Shown here: positions 1 through 8,729 of the stretch, piece after piece
How the letters are laid out: each line of letters begins with the position of its first letter
How positions within the stretch are numbered: position 1 is the stretch's first letter
DNA from: Hypsibius dujardini
Lineage: Eukaryota; Tardigrada; Eutardigrada; Parachela; Hypsibiidae
NCBI GenBank assembly: GCA_001579985.1
Contig: LRSR01014385.1
Coordinates: 1-27,115 of the forward strand
Direction: 5' to 3'
Length of the DNA stretch: 27,115 nucleotides
The notes under the pieces: generated by a model
Told to the model about the DNA's origin: nothing
What the model saw: the letters and a program-made list of their open reading frames with translations, nothing else
Databases searched by the model: none
Program-made: the position numbers and the translations under genes

Positions 1-84
1 GATGGTTGATTGTTCGGTTGTTTGAAAACCACCCCCTGCTCCGCCCCTTTTGCCCATTTCCGGGACCCTCCATTAGATTAAATT
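1..84. mobile_element. GC-box foldback element, right half (copy A, cut by window edge)
   Basis: This stretch carries CCGCCCCTTTTGCCCA, then GGGACCCTCCATTAGATTAAATT, which is the same terminal arm as the intact copy at 26536-26722. The partner arm would lie left of the window. It sits in the PUS7 intron that follows the third exon. The DNA at 1-60 also holds the TTGATTG motif and the CCACCCCCTGCTCCGCCCC string found in the two PDSS1 intron copies. Confidence 0.75.
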
Positions 85-111
85 CTGTCGCTTGCTGTAG
101 TACCGGCGCAC

Positions 112-958
112 CTTCTGCTGTGTCCGTGTTGTCTTTAAACAAATTGAAATGGATGTAGTCGTTGACGGAACGGCGATTACGTGTCTGATCCTGACGTCGC
201 ATTTGATGCGACTTCGAGTCACCCTTCGAAATTTCAATGACTCGCGAGCCGTCCGCGGCAACTTTCGGATCGCGCAGCAAACGGTCCTTCGGAAAATGTG
301 CCTCAATTTGCTGGTGTAGCATCCGGCGAGCATCCTTATCCAGCGGAGCCTAAATCCAATCAGATACCGCGTCCATGAAAATAGTTTAAAAAAAAATTTA
401 AAACCAAATCACACGAACGGGAATCTGAATGGATTTTTCGCTGCCGGCGAGAAAGGCTTTAATTTTCTCCTTGATTTCCGGATCGAGTGAGGAATCATCA
501 GCCACGGGATCGTCCTTGAAAAGTTCCGGTGTCACGTGGAGCTCCGTTAAGTGGAGAATATTTCCGGCGAGATCCACTTCGTTGACAAGGAAATCCGAAA
601 TCCTACCGCGGGCAGAAGTAGAAAACCGAAAAAATATCGATTCGTGTAAACTCTCAATCAATCAAGCGAGCGACTCCATATTCAACAAATCTATTGATTC
701 TTCTCCAGATAAAATGTTCGAATCGACCAATCAATCGATCTAGAGAAGTGGTGGTACTTCCAAGTCAATCCCCTCCCCTCAAGATTCTTCATTCAAATGA
801 TCGAATAGTTCTGTAGATTGCGCAATTTCATTTTCTTACCGAGTCTTGAGTTTGCCATCAAAACCTCCACTTCCCGTTGCATCAAAGAACTCTGTGATTC
901 CGAAGAGGTTTTCCTTATCATCCGCGGATTTTGCAGTAATAATTGTGCTGTCGTCCAT
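112..958 (-). CDS. PUS7: PUS7 tRNA/mRNA pseudouridine synthase, N-terminal part (3 exons)
   Basis: PUS7 (TruD family) converts uridine to pseudouridine in tRNA and mRNA. I see three minus-strand exons: 958-840 (ATG at 958, first after an in-frame stop), 602-413, and 349 to about 112. Phases fit at each join: CG|G between exons 1 and 2, phase 0 between 2 and 3. The spliced protein begins MDDSTIITAK and reads NLFGITEFFD, GKLKTR|ISDFLVNEVD, then a basic stretch and YIHFNLFKDNTDT. This matches the family's opening region (SDF-V-EV, a HLNDL-like motif, and the conserved YCHFVLYKENKDT block). The last donor is ambiguous: GTGCGC at 111 or GTACTA at 103. The catalytic TruD core lies beyond the left edge, so activity cannot be judged. 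The gene is head to head with PDSS1 (545 bp between start codons). Identity is from remembered family sequence. Confidence 0.85.
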
Positions 959-1503
959 TCTTAAAAGTCCCAGACTCCGGAGTATAGTAGACTTCGAAAT
1001 GACTCAAGTGATGGGGATGAAAATGAGTAGGGAAATAATAAGAAGCGTACGTCTGTCAGAGAACAGGACTCTAAAGCCGGTGAAGTAATTGTTTTTTGAA
1101 AATCAGCTGTTGTGGTTTCTAATGCAGCCCCCAGCTTCGCCCAGGGAGGGGGGGCTTCGATGAACCCCACCCACTGTCCCACTGTAATTCCGACTTCCAA
1201 TCAAACGGAATTGAAGTGGATCCCATTTAGTGGAATTGGAAAATGGTCAGTGCAACGACGATAAAGTTGGATTCCGATGGAAATGGATCCCATTTAGTGG
1301 AATTGGAAAATGGTCAGTGCAAAGACGACTAAGTTGGATTCCGATGGAAATGGATCCCATTTAGTGGAATTGGAAAATGGTCAGTGCAAAGTCGACAAAC
1401 TTCAATTCCAATTTGCGAAATGACACAATTTTGGGGAAATTGTTTTAGAGCCGGTTATTTCCGTGATTTTTTTGCTCTCACCTTTTTACCGGTCCCGTGA
1501 GAC
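959..1503. promoter_or_regulatory. PUS7/PDSS1 divergent intergenic region with 67-bp tandem repeat
   Basis: The start codons of PUS7 (minus, 958) and PDSS1 (plus, 1504) face away from each other across this spacer, so it must hold both promoters. I see no TATA box. It contains about 2.7 tandem copies of a 67-bp unit at 1212-1395 (GGATCCCATTTAGTGG recurs at 1218, 1285 and 1352) and a G/C-rich stretch near 1130-1170. Promoter function is inferred from gene orientation only. Confidence 0.5.
1212..1395. repeat. 67-bp tandem repeat, ~2.7 copies
   Basis: The unit contains GGATCCCATTTAGTGG, then AATTGGAAAATGGTCAGTGC, then AAGTTGGATTCCGATGG. Copies begin 67 bp apart and are nearly identical, so the array is young. 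It lies between the divergent PUS7 and PDSS1 start codons. Confidence 0.9.
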
Positions 1504-3802
1504 ATGTCTTTTATTTTTGCAGCACACTGTGCTGTTCCGGAGGTTGCAGCTAGTGTGAAGCGGCTCATCCCTTGCCTCGTCCGGCCAGTAATATTACGGC
1601 GATGTCTAGCGCAATCGACAATCCTCCCCTCTACGGTTCCTGCCATTCCCCCTTTTTGTCGGAGGCGTTATGCAACGTCTCCAGTTGCGGACCGTGCAGA
1701 AAAATTACCCACTTCTGCGTCAAACGGTGTGTCAGAACCCTATCAGCTTGTGGAAAACGACCTGGCCTTAATTTACAGTGATATAAAATCGGTATGTGCG
1801 AATCGATTGATCGGTTGATTGACGGCGAAAGTCGATTATTTGTGTTGTGGATAAATTGGTTGATTGATTGTTAGATTTGTGCATGCTATTTTTTAACTGT
1901 GTTTTTATTTCAGGAGTTGAACTGTGATTTGCCAGAGCTGGTCGAACTGGCACAATACTACTTCAGCACACACGGAAAGGCCTTTCGGCCGATGATCGCC
2001 CTGTTGATGGCCGCCGTTTGTGGCAAACACCGTGGAGGTCTTCCGTGAGGTTCTTTTTGTTGAACTTCAGCCTTCACCGACCCTTCAGGACGGTGTTACG
2101 GTTTCTTGCATTTTAACTTTGCGGGCTTTTCTCTCTGTTTAGGCAAAATGTAGTGCAAAAACAGCGCAAAGTGGCGGTGATAGTAGAGATGATCCACACC
2201 GCAAGCCTCATCCATGATGATGTGATTGATGAAGCTGCAACGCGGCGGAATCAACCGAGTCTTCATAAAGTGTGGGGAGAGAAGAAGGTGCGTTAAATAC
2301 CGGCTAAAGCGAAAACAGAGTCTGCTTATAATCAGGCACTCACAAGTCAAGCAACTACAAATGTACTTGTAATCACCCAATCATCGAAAATTAAGACGAC
2401 TTTACAGTCAACGACAAGATTGAGTACACTGGAGGGTCCGGGAATGGGCAAAAGGGGCGGAGCAAGGGGTGGTTTCAAACAATCGAACAATCAACCACCT
2501 GACCACCCCCTGCTCCGCCCCTTTTGCTCATTCTTCGGACCCTCCAGTGTACTCAATCTTGTCGTTGATTGTACATCTGTACCCAATCTAAATCTCCAGT
2601 ACCTCTGTGATATTTTTTGGTATACTGACGAAAGAAAGTAGATTAGTTCAGGAGACTTAAAGACTGTTGTACGGTGTTCTGTCCTAAGCGAATTGTCGGT
2701 TGCAGGCAATACTGACCGGAGATTACATATTATCTGTTGCGTCCCGCGAGCTTGCCCGGTTACGCAACCCAGAGGTTATCATTTGCCTGTCGCAAATCAT
2801 CGAAGATCTCGTGAAGGGAGAACTCATGCAACTCGGTTCCAAAGATCCTGCAGCTACGGGGCGGCTGGCCACATACCTCAGCAAGACCTACCACAAGACC
2901 GCAAGCTTAATGGCCAACGGTTGCAAAGCGGTTCGTACTACAGTCAACGACAAGATTGAGTACACTAGAGGGTCCGGGGAATGGGCAAAAGGGGCGGGGC
3001 AAGGGGATGGTTTTCAAACAACCACCCACCTGACCACCCCCTGCTCCGCCCCTTTTTCCCCGCCCCTTTTGTGCATACTCTGAACCCTCCAATGTACTCA
3101 ACCTTGTCGTTGATTGTACATGTAATATCTTCTGCTTCGTAAATTCAGCAGCCGAGCAATACAGTTTTATTTTATCTACAGGTAGCGATATTAGGTGGAT
3201 GCACACCGGAGCTGGTTGAACGGTCCTTTTTATTTGGCAAGAACCTCGGCATGGCATTTCAACTGGTTGATGACAATTTGGACTTCATATCCTCCGCGGA
3301 AGAGATGGGGAAACCGACGAGTGTGGACATGGAGTTGGGTCTCGCAACTGCCCCTGTATTGTTCGCAGCTGAAAAGGTATTTTGTGATTCTGTTTACTTT
3401 CTCCAAACAGTTGGAACTCTTCAATTTATTTCGAGCATGTAAACGCATCAAGGGTTATTGTTGCACTCATTGGGCATAGCTCAAATGAGACCTAGCCATA
3501 TCCGTTTGTTCTCTTAGGCTTCCGACCTGGATGCGCTCATTGCACGGAGGTTTCGGGGGCCCGGAGATGTTTTGAAAGCAAAGCAAAGCGTTATGGAGGT
3601 AGAAGATTCTTTTGATTAGCACTGCTGTGTAATCACGTCTGACCGGTTATTTCCCTTGCAGCACGGGGGAGTAGAGCAAACCAAGATGCTGGCCGCGAGT
3701 TACAGTCAGGAGGCGGTCTCTCAGCTCAGCGCGTTTGCTGAGTCCGAAGAACGGGAAGCGTTGGTGAAGCTGGCAGATATGGTTCTGGACAGGACGAAGT
3801 GA
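1504..3802 (+). CDS. PDSS1: All-trans polyprenyl-diphosphate synthase subunit 1 (7 exons, complete)
   Basis: The enzyme elongates the isoprenoid side chain of ubiquinone from isopentenyl diphosphate in mitochondria, usually with PDSS2. Exons: 1504-1791, 1914-2044, 2143-2287, 2706-2930, 3182-3376, 3518-3598, 3662-3802. All joins are GT-AG with matching phase and give 401 residues (human protein about 415). The N-terminus (MSFIFAAHCAV, then Arg-rich, no acidic residue early) fits a mitochondrial presequence. The first Asp-rich motif DDVID is at about residues 165-169 (IHTASLIHDDVIDEA). The second, DDNLD, is at about 293-297 (GMAFQLVDDNLDF). KAFRP, WGEKKAILTGD and GLATAPVLFA blocks are also present. 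All expected catalytic motifs are intact, so the gene looks functional. Introns 3 and 4 each carry a GC-box foldback element. No AATAAA was seen soon after the stop. Confidence 0.95.
2403..2573. mobile_element. GC-box foldback element, copy B (PDSS1 intron 3)
   Basis: This is a 171-bp palindromic element. The left arm starts TACAGTCAACGACAAGATTG, continues with AGTACACTGGAGGGTCCGGG, and is followed by GGGCAAAAGGGGCGGAGCA. The right arm is its reverse complement, ending CTTGTCGTTGATTGTA. The short centre contains AATCGAACAATCAACC. There is no coding capacity. The structure fits a non-autonomous (MITE-like) DNA element; TACA...TGTA at the ends may be part of the termini or a target duplication. 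Confidence 0.85.
2939..3118. mobile_element. GC-box foldback element, copy C (8 nt inside PDSS1 intron 4)
   Basis: The 180-bp element has the same arms as copy B: TACAGTCAACGACAAGATTG on the left and CCTTGTCGTTGATTGTA on the right. The core GGGCAAAAGGGGCGGGGCA faces its inverse. The intron donor GTTCGT is at 2931, so only eight intronic nucleotides separate the exon from the element. The right arm has diverged slightly (GAACCCTCCAATGTACTC). Confidence 0.85.
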
Positions 3803-3991
3803 TTATTACAGCAGTGTGCCGTGACTCATGGTCATTCGGCACCCGGTTGCTTACCTCCCGGTTGCGTGTCGCTCTGATTACGGTAGAGATTGTTGAGGAG
3901 GTGTTTTTTCTGGGATTGCAGTTTTCATTTTGCGTGGCACTGCCGGTCTGCCTGCCCGGCCTCTGTTGTTTTGGTTACCGTACGAGTGGAG

Positions 3992-4049
3992 GGTGATGCT
4001 CGTCACTCTTGTCCTATGGGAGGTGATGCTCGTCACTCTTGTCCTATGT
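3992..4049. repeat. 30-bp direct repeat, 2 copies
   Basis: GGTGATGCTCGTCACTCTTG followed by TCCTATG occurs at 3992 and again at 4022. It lies about 190 bp after the PDSS1 stop codon. Confidence 0.85.
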
Positions 4050-4465
4050 CCGTAACTTTAAATGCAATGTTAAATCAGCACGCAAGAAAACTGGATGAGC
4101 ATTTTTTTATATCATGCATATCGGTACTTTCCTTGACGCGAAGGTCCTCCTGACTGAGTCGTAAGTCCAAGCTCCTAGCTTCACCGAAAAATGCGCCGCA
4201 AGGACAGCCTGTAGTGCAGCAGCTGCACCGGCATGCGAATACGGGACCGCAGGCATTGGCATTCGCCCGCAATGGCTTTTGTGATGCAACTTGGCAATAG
4301 CCTTTATGTTAACTTTTGTGATTTTTTATAAGTTAAATGGTGGAGAACAATAGAGATAGATGCTCAAGCCTAATACCGTGCCGGGGGCTAGGAGGACAGA
4401 TTCTCCAGTTAATCGTCAAATCAATCAATGGGGCACTATATAATCAAACCCACTGTTCGCGTCAG

Positions 4466-4520
4466 TCAGGGGTCCAAAATTCAAAGATCCGCCCTTTTGC
4501 CCCTGATTGGACCCCCTCAT
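4466..4520. mobile_element. Short palindromic element related to the GC-box foldback family
   Basis: The ends TCAGGGGTCCAA and TTGGACCCCCT are inverted copies of each other. The interior CCGCCCTTTTGCCCC resembles the core of the larger foldback elements. It could be a decayed or minimal member; the relationship is an inference from the short core. Confidence 0.4.
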
Positions 4521-4810
4521 AACAAAGTCAGCGAGCATTCGTGCTCTTACTTTCCTCCTCGAGCTGATTCCTTCGCTTCAGTTTAGAATCCATTTCAAGT
4601 TAAATTTAAAATTCCCCTGTTGTTATCTATTCGATTTTCGGGTTAGAGCACTAATATCCAACAACCGATATCTCGATCCAGTAGGTATTTTAATTGATTG
4701 GGATTCACACTTTCGGGACGCCATTTTGATTGGACATACCATTGAACACACACACACACCGGGGCCCATCACATCAGCAGGAGACTCGCTGATTTGAGAA
4801 ATCGGTGAGA

Positions 4811-7208
4811 ATGAGCAAGGTAGCCAGTCGAGAGAAGGATCCGCGCTCGTCGGGAGCGGCGACCTCGTCATCCTCCTCGTCCCGAGCCAAGCCGAGTTCA
4901 TCGTCGCAGAGCAGCAGCACGCAGCCACGCTCCGACGGCAAAGCAACTTCCTCGCAAGCGCCGACTTCATTCGTGGCGAGTAAATCGAGTGCTGAGCCGC
5001 CGGTTGCGGCATCGGTCCCGAAACCAGGTAGGAATAGATGCGAGACTTCTTTGACGAATTAAACGTATGGGTTTTGATTGATTGGTTGGTTGCCTTGATT
5101 TGTCTCTTCGATTTATCATGCTTGATTGGTTGATTGGCTTGCCGCTCCTGTTCCGTTGATTATTATTTTTAAAAAATCAATAGGCTTGAATTCGTTTTTA
5201 GTGTCCGCTAATTGGATTTTTAATTTCGGTGAACACTTTTTAATTTTACCTAATTAACTTAACCAAATAATTCAATTTATTGAATAATTTAGTGTCGTTT
5301 CGATATCGTAACAACCTTATTCTATTGATTGACCGATTTGTTTGTTTTTCAACACGTTGCTGCTACTGCTAATCAAGTATCAAGTAGTTGAATGAAATTA
5401 GTTAGCTAAGCAGGTTTCCTTTGACTTGTGATGATCTGAATAACGGGTGATTTGTTCATTCCTGCGGCAGGAGTGCATGACATGCGCGCCCACGAGTGGA
5501 AGAACTTCTTCCTCGACAGTGGAATTCCCGATCACGCGGCGATGGAGTATGCGACCATCTTCGTCAAGGAGCGTATAAACTGGCAAATTCTCAAGAACCT
5601 CGACAAGGGCTACTTGACAGATATGGGCATCAACTGCATCGGCGATCAAATAGCCATCCTCCAAGCGGCCAAAAAGTATTGCGGTGAGCAGTATACGCCG
5701 GGTCATGCCAAACCGCCGGCACCACCGCAGCACCAGTCGGCAGCACCGCAGCATCAGCCAGTCATGCGGATGGATATGGAGGAGGTTCACCGTAATGGCT
5801 CGCCACCGCCGCCCGCCCAACCGAGAAGCACAGTCGCCAGACGCGTCGTTCAAGTCCCTGAAGTATGCAGTTTATACAACTACATTGAGTGCTCGGTTGT
5901 GAGCCTTTCCTGACAGACTTTCCGCACATAGACAAAAGACTGTGAAAAGTAAATAAACGAACGGTCTTATAGGAGATCTGTTTGGTTTCCCTTTAGAAAG
6001 TGGTGGTTCGGAGCACAATCTCGCGGCTGTCACCTAAGAAAACGGTCATCAGCAGTGATTTGGGCTCGTCTGTACCTACATCCCGTTCGGTACTGCAGTC
6101 CGACCAGTCTCATGGTTATCTACGCAACAAGCGGGCTATGGACGATGACGGGGATGACCGTTTAGGTATGCGCCGGGTTTCCTGCTCTTTTTAGAAGTTA
6201 AAAATGCCTTAATGTTCTAATCTGGTTTTGCAGCTATGAAAAGGGCTTCAACTCAACCAGCCAGACAAGGTAAAAATCTCGCTGTTTAGGTGTACATTGT
6301 GACGCCTGACAGGAGTTTCGTTACCGTGGCTGTTGCTTTGCAGTACGCTTGCCTCCTGATGACACCAGTTTTACCGTACGACTTGGATCTGGCACCTCGG
6401 TTAAAAGAGGTAAGAAGTCGTGGCATGAATGAGATTTCTGTTTGAAAATGAATTGTAACATTCATGTCCTTTCCAGGGGATGTTTTTTCGCGCCTCAGTC
6501 AAAAGGGTGCGAAGCCCNCAGTTTTACCGTACGACTTGGATCTGGCACCTCGGTTAAAAGAGGTAAGAAGTCGTGGCATGAATGAGATTTCTGTTTGAAA
6601 ATGAATTGTAACATTCATGTCCTTTCCAGGGGATGTTTTTTCGCGCCTCAGTCAAAAGGGTGCGAAGCCCACAAGCAATACTAACTTAGTTCGAGTCCTG
6701 GAGACCCGAATGTCCCGTCTCTCGACAGGCCCAACTTCTGCAATGCCGTCGAACGTATGTTGCCGTATCATAATTTTTCTCAACTGAGGGAGAAACAGCA
6801 GCCGATTTGCAATGTCTCCTCATGTTGCTGTCATTTTTAGGGAGCCACTAAGCCAACTCTGGTCTCGGACACTATCGGTGCCACACCTACGCCCATCCGT
6901 CACCGCTTGGGATCTAGCAACGCCGCCATCCGGACACAAAGCGTACCTTCCTCTCGTCCTAGCACGGCCGGGACTGTCTTCAGCCGATTGGGATATCAAT
7001 CCAAGCCGAAAAACACTGCAGCGTATCCAAATGCCAGTAAGTGCTTAAGTGATTCAGTCCTTTGTGTGTACTTGCTTGCCGTGCATCTGTACTGAATCTT
7101 CACATGCTACATTTATTGTTGCCTGCGAAGGTCTTTTAGATATCTGGCCAACTTTTAAACGTTCAGTTTCTCGGCCTATCTTGTCTATTTGTCTACATGT
7201 CTGTCTGC

Positions 7209-7242
<34 letters not shown>

Positions 7243-7472
7243 GTCTACAAATCTGTCTGTCTGTCTGTCTGCCTGCCTGTCTGTTTGTTTGTCTGCCTGC
7301 TTGTCTATCTGTCTGACTCATTGTCTGCCCGTCCATTGTATCTGCCGTCCTATCAGTTCGATCATTTGGTTTTTGTGGTACCCGCAAACTTAAATACTTA
7401 TTCCCTTCCCTACTTGCAGATGGCGACTCGCGCAAACTCAGTGTTCATGATCGCCTCGGCACTCGACGATGA
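4811..7472 (+). CDS. C19orf47: SAM-domain protein, C19orf47 family (8 exons, complete)
   Basis: Function is not established for this family; a SAM domain usually mediates protein or RNA contacts. Exons: 4811-5027, 5471-5862, 5997-6165, 6234-6269, 6344-6409, 6630-6754, 6841-7036, 7420-7472. All joins keep frame (phases 1,0,1,1,1,0,1) and give 417 residues. The N-terminus is Ser/Ala-rich (MSKVASREKD). Exon 2 holds the SAM-like helices (HEWKNFFLDSGIP, GYLTDMGINCIGDQIAIL, AAKKYC), then a Pro/His/Gln-rich linker. The C-terminal half has repeated VFSRLS, IRHRLG, VFSRLGY and VHDRLG motifs like the FDRLG repeats I recall in human C19orf47. A 153-bp duplication joined by an N (6366-6670) brings a spare copy of exon 5/6 sequence that would break the frame if used, so I left it out. 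The last intron holds a CTGT array. Confidence 0.88.
5028..5470. other. Intron 1 of the SAM-domain gene
   Basis: 443 bp, GTAGGA...GCAG. It holds scattered TTGATTGG motifs (5075-5150) and an AT-rich middle (5150-5300). I see no gene or element in it. Confidence 0.7.
6366..6670. repeat. 153-bp tandem duplication joined by a single N
   Basis: The 152 bases at 6366-6517 reappear unchanged at 6519-6670, with N at 6518. The unit runs from inside exon 5 (CAGTTTTACCGTACGACTTG) through the intron into exon 6 (GGGTGCGAAGCCC). Perfect identity and the N at the junction point to an assembly join rather than biology. Confidence 0.95.
7180..7320. repeat. CTGT/CTGC microsatellite in last intron of SAM-domain gene
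   Basis: Near-continuous CTGT with CTAT, CTGC and TTGT variants, inside intron 7037-7419. It is pyrimidine-rich on the sense strand. Confidence 0.9.
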
Positions 7473-8729
7473 AGCGTTGAATCATCCTACCCTCTACTAC
7501 TTCGCCCCTGATTGTTTCATTCATTGTTCTCTCTTTGCGAGCTTTTTTATGTAATTAATACGGGAACGTATGTTATTTTACTCCTTTCTGTCTTGCAAGT
7601 GTAAAATCCGCTTGGGTGCGTATTTTGAAAGGATGTGATCGGATTGGTACATCTTCAGTGTTCTTGTGAGCTGCCGGACCTCCAGCCACTGGCCACAGCC
7701 ATGCATGTGGGCTGACCACGTAAGAGACTAATCTTGCTGACCACATGCCGTTGCATCCCACGACCAAAGCCCTCCTGGTGTATGTAGGGTGATTGCCATT
7801 ATGTTGTCTCTCTCGCTAAGTTAAACGTTCCTCATCAGTCGTGGCAGTTGGTCCGCTCGAACGGTCCGTGACGATCGCGTGCGTGTTATTAAAAGTTTGC
7901 GGTGATTGCTACAGCGGCGCGCCGTGAGCAACTAATTGGGCCGCCCCGGTTACCTAGCTCCAGTTTGCGTACAGGTCTGATTATGAATGAATCAATTGGT
8001 TTTTTTCTGCGTTTATGATTTTGAATGACACGTGACACTACTCGGCCCGACACGTCATTCTGTTACTGTTCAGTACTAATACCACATGCATTAATTACAG
8101 GAATATTGATTGGGATGTCCGATCACGGCTTATCTTCTCATCCGACGTCTCACCCGATCAACAAATCAATTAATAAAGTCGTGCGCAATCTGAAGAAATA
8201 AATTGGAACTTTAGTTGTGTAAAGTAATACAGTGTAACGTTAGTCTAGCACTGAATGGCCTCGTGTTCCCCGTTGCATGGTAATGCTGAAATAATCATAT
8301 CGGACAGAGAGGGAGAACAGACGGAGGAAAAGAGTGTGACAAAAAAAACAGCGGAGACGGTTAGGGTCGGACGGATGGAAAGGCAGACGGAAAGGCAGAC
8401 GGAGGGGAAGGACGTAGGAATCTAGGCTGTGGGATTTATCTGATTGATATGATTGTTTCGAAGTCGTCGACTATTGTACACGATAGTGTACGAGTACCGT
8501 AGTGTACGAGTACTCGTACGTACTACCATTATGCATGCTACATACTCATAGTGGTGACAATCGATTTCTCCTCGAAAGCATTATTCTTGGCACTTCGCAG
8601 TGCAAGAAATTTTTCAGTTGCTTCCTCGCAACCCATTATTCTGGTGCGTTCAGTTTGTGAGTGATATACCCCGTCCTCTTCCAGGCCACTCGATCTGGGA
8701 TTCAGCTGAAGGGAGAGGCTCACGCGAAC
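7473..8729. other. Intergenic spacer SAM-domain gene to ARGLU1
   Basis: No gene is recognised. AATAAA hexamers at 8172 and 8196 are possible late poly(A) signals for the upstream gene, but they are about 700 bp past its stop. A GGCAGACGGA repeat lies at 8377-8402 and a cluster of GTACGAGTAC-type short palindromes at 8475-8525. A pyrimidine-rich tract ending in CAG at 8684 may be a 5'-UTR splice acceptor for ARGLU1. Confidence 0.5.

Larger units (their letters stand above)
3803..4810. other. Intergenic spacer PDSS1 to SAM-domain gene
   Basis: I see no gene here. Contents are a 30-bp direct duplication at 3992-4049 (GGTGATGCTCGTCACTCTTG twice), a short palindrome at 4466-4520 with TCAGGGGTCCAA and TTGGACCCCCT ends around CGCCCTTTTGCCCC, and a CA-run near 4747. 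The last ~100 bp should include the promoter and 5' UTR of the downstream gene. No AATAAA was found for PDSS1. Confidence 0.6.

Noticed and set aside
961-1200. 79-codon minus-strand frame upstream of PUS7
   Set aside because: No similarity seen, and it overlaps the divergent promoter region; PUS7 starts at 958 after an in-frame stop.
6477-6547. Extra exon of the SAM-domain gene formed by the first copy of the duplication
   Set aside because: It reads into exon-5 sequence in a shifted frame and ends in the wrong phase; the N marks an assembly seam.
7049-7554. Cys/Leu/Ser-rich open frames (CLSVCLSVCLS)
   Set aside because: Translation of CTGT microsatellite; the real last exon of the SAM-domain gene is 7420-7472 in another frame.
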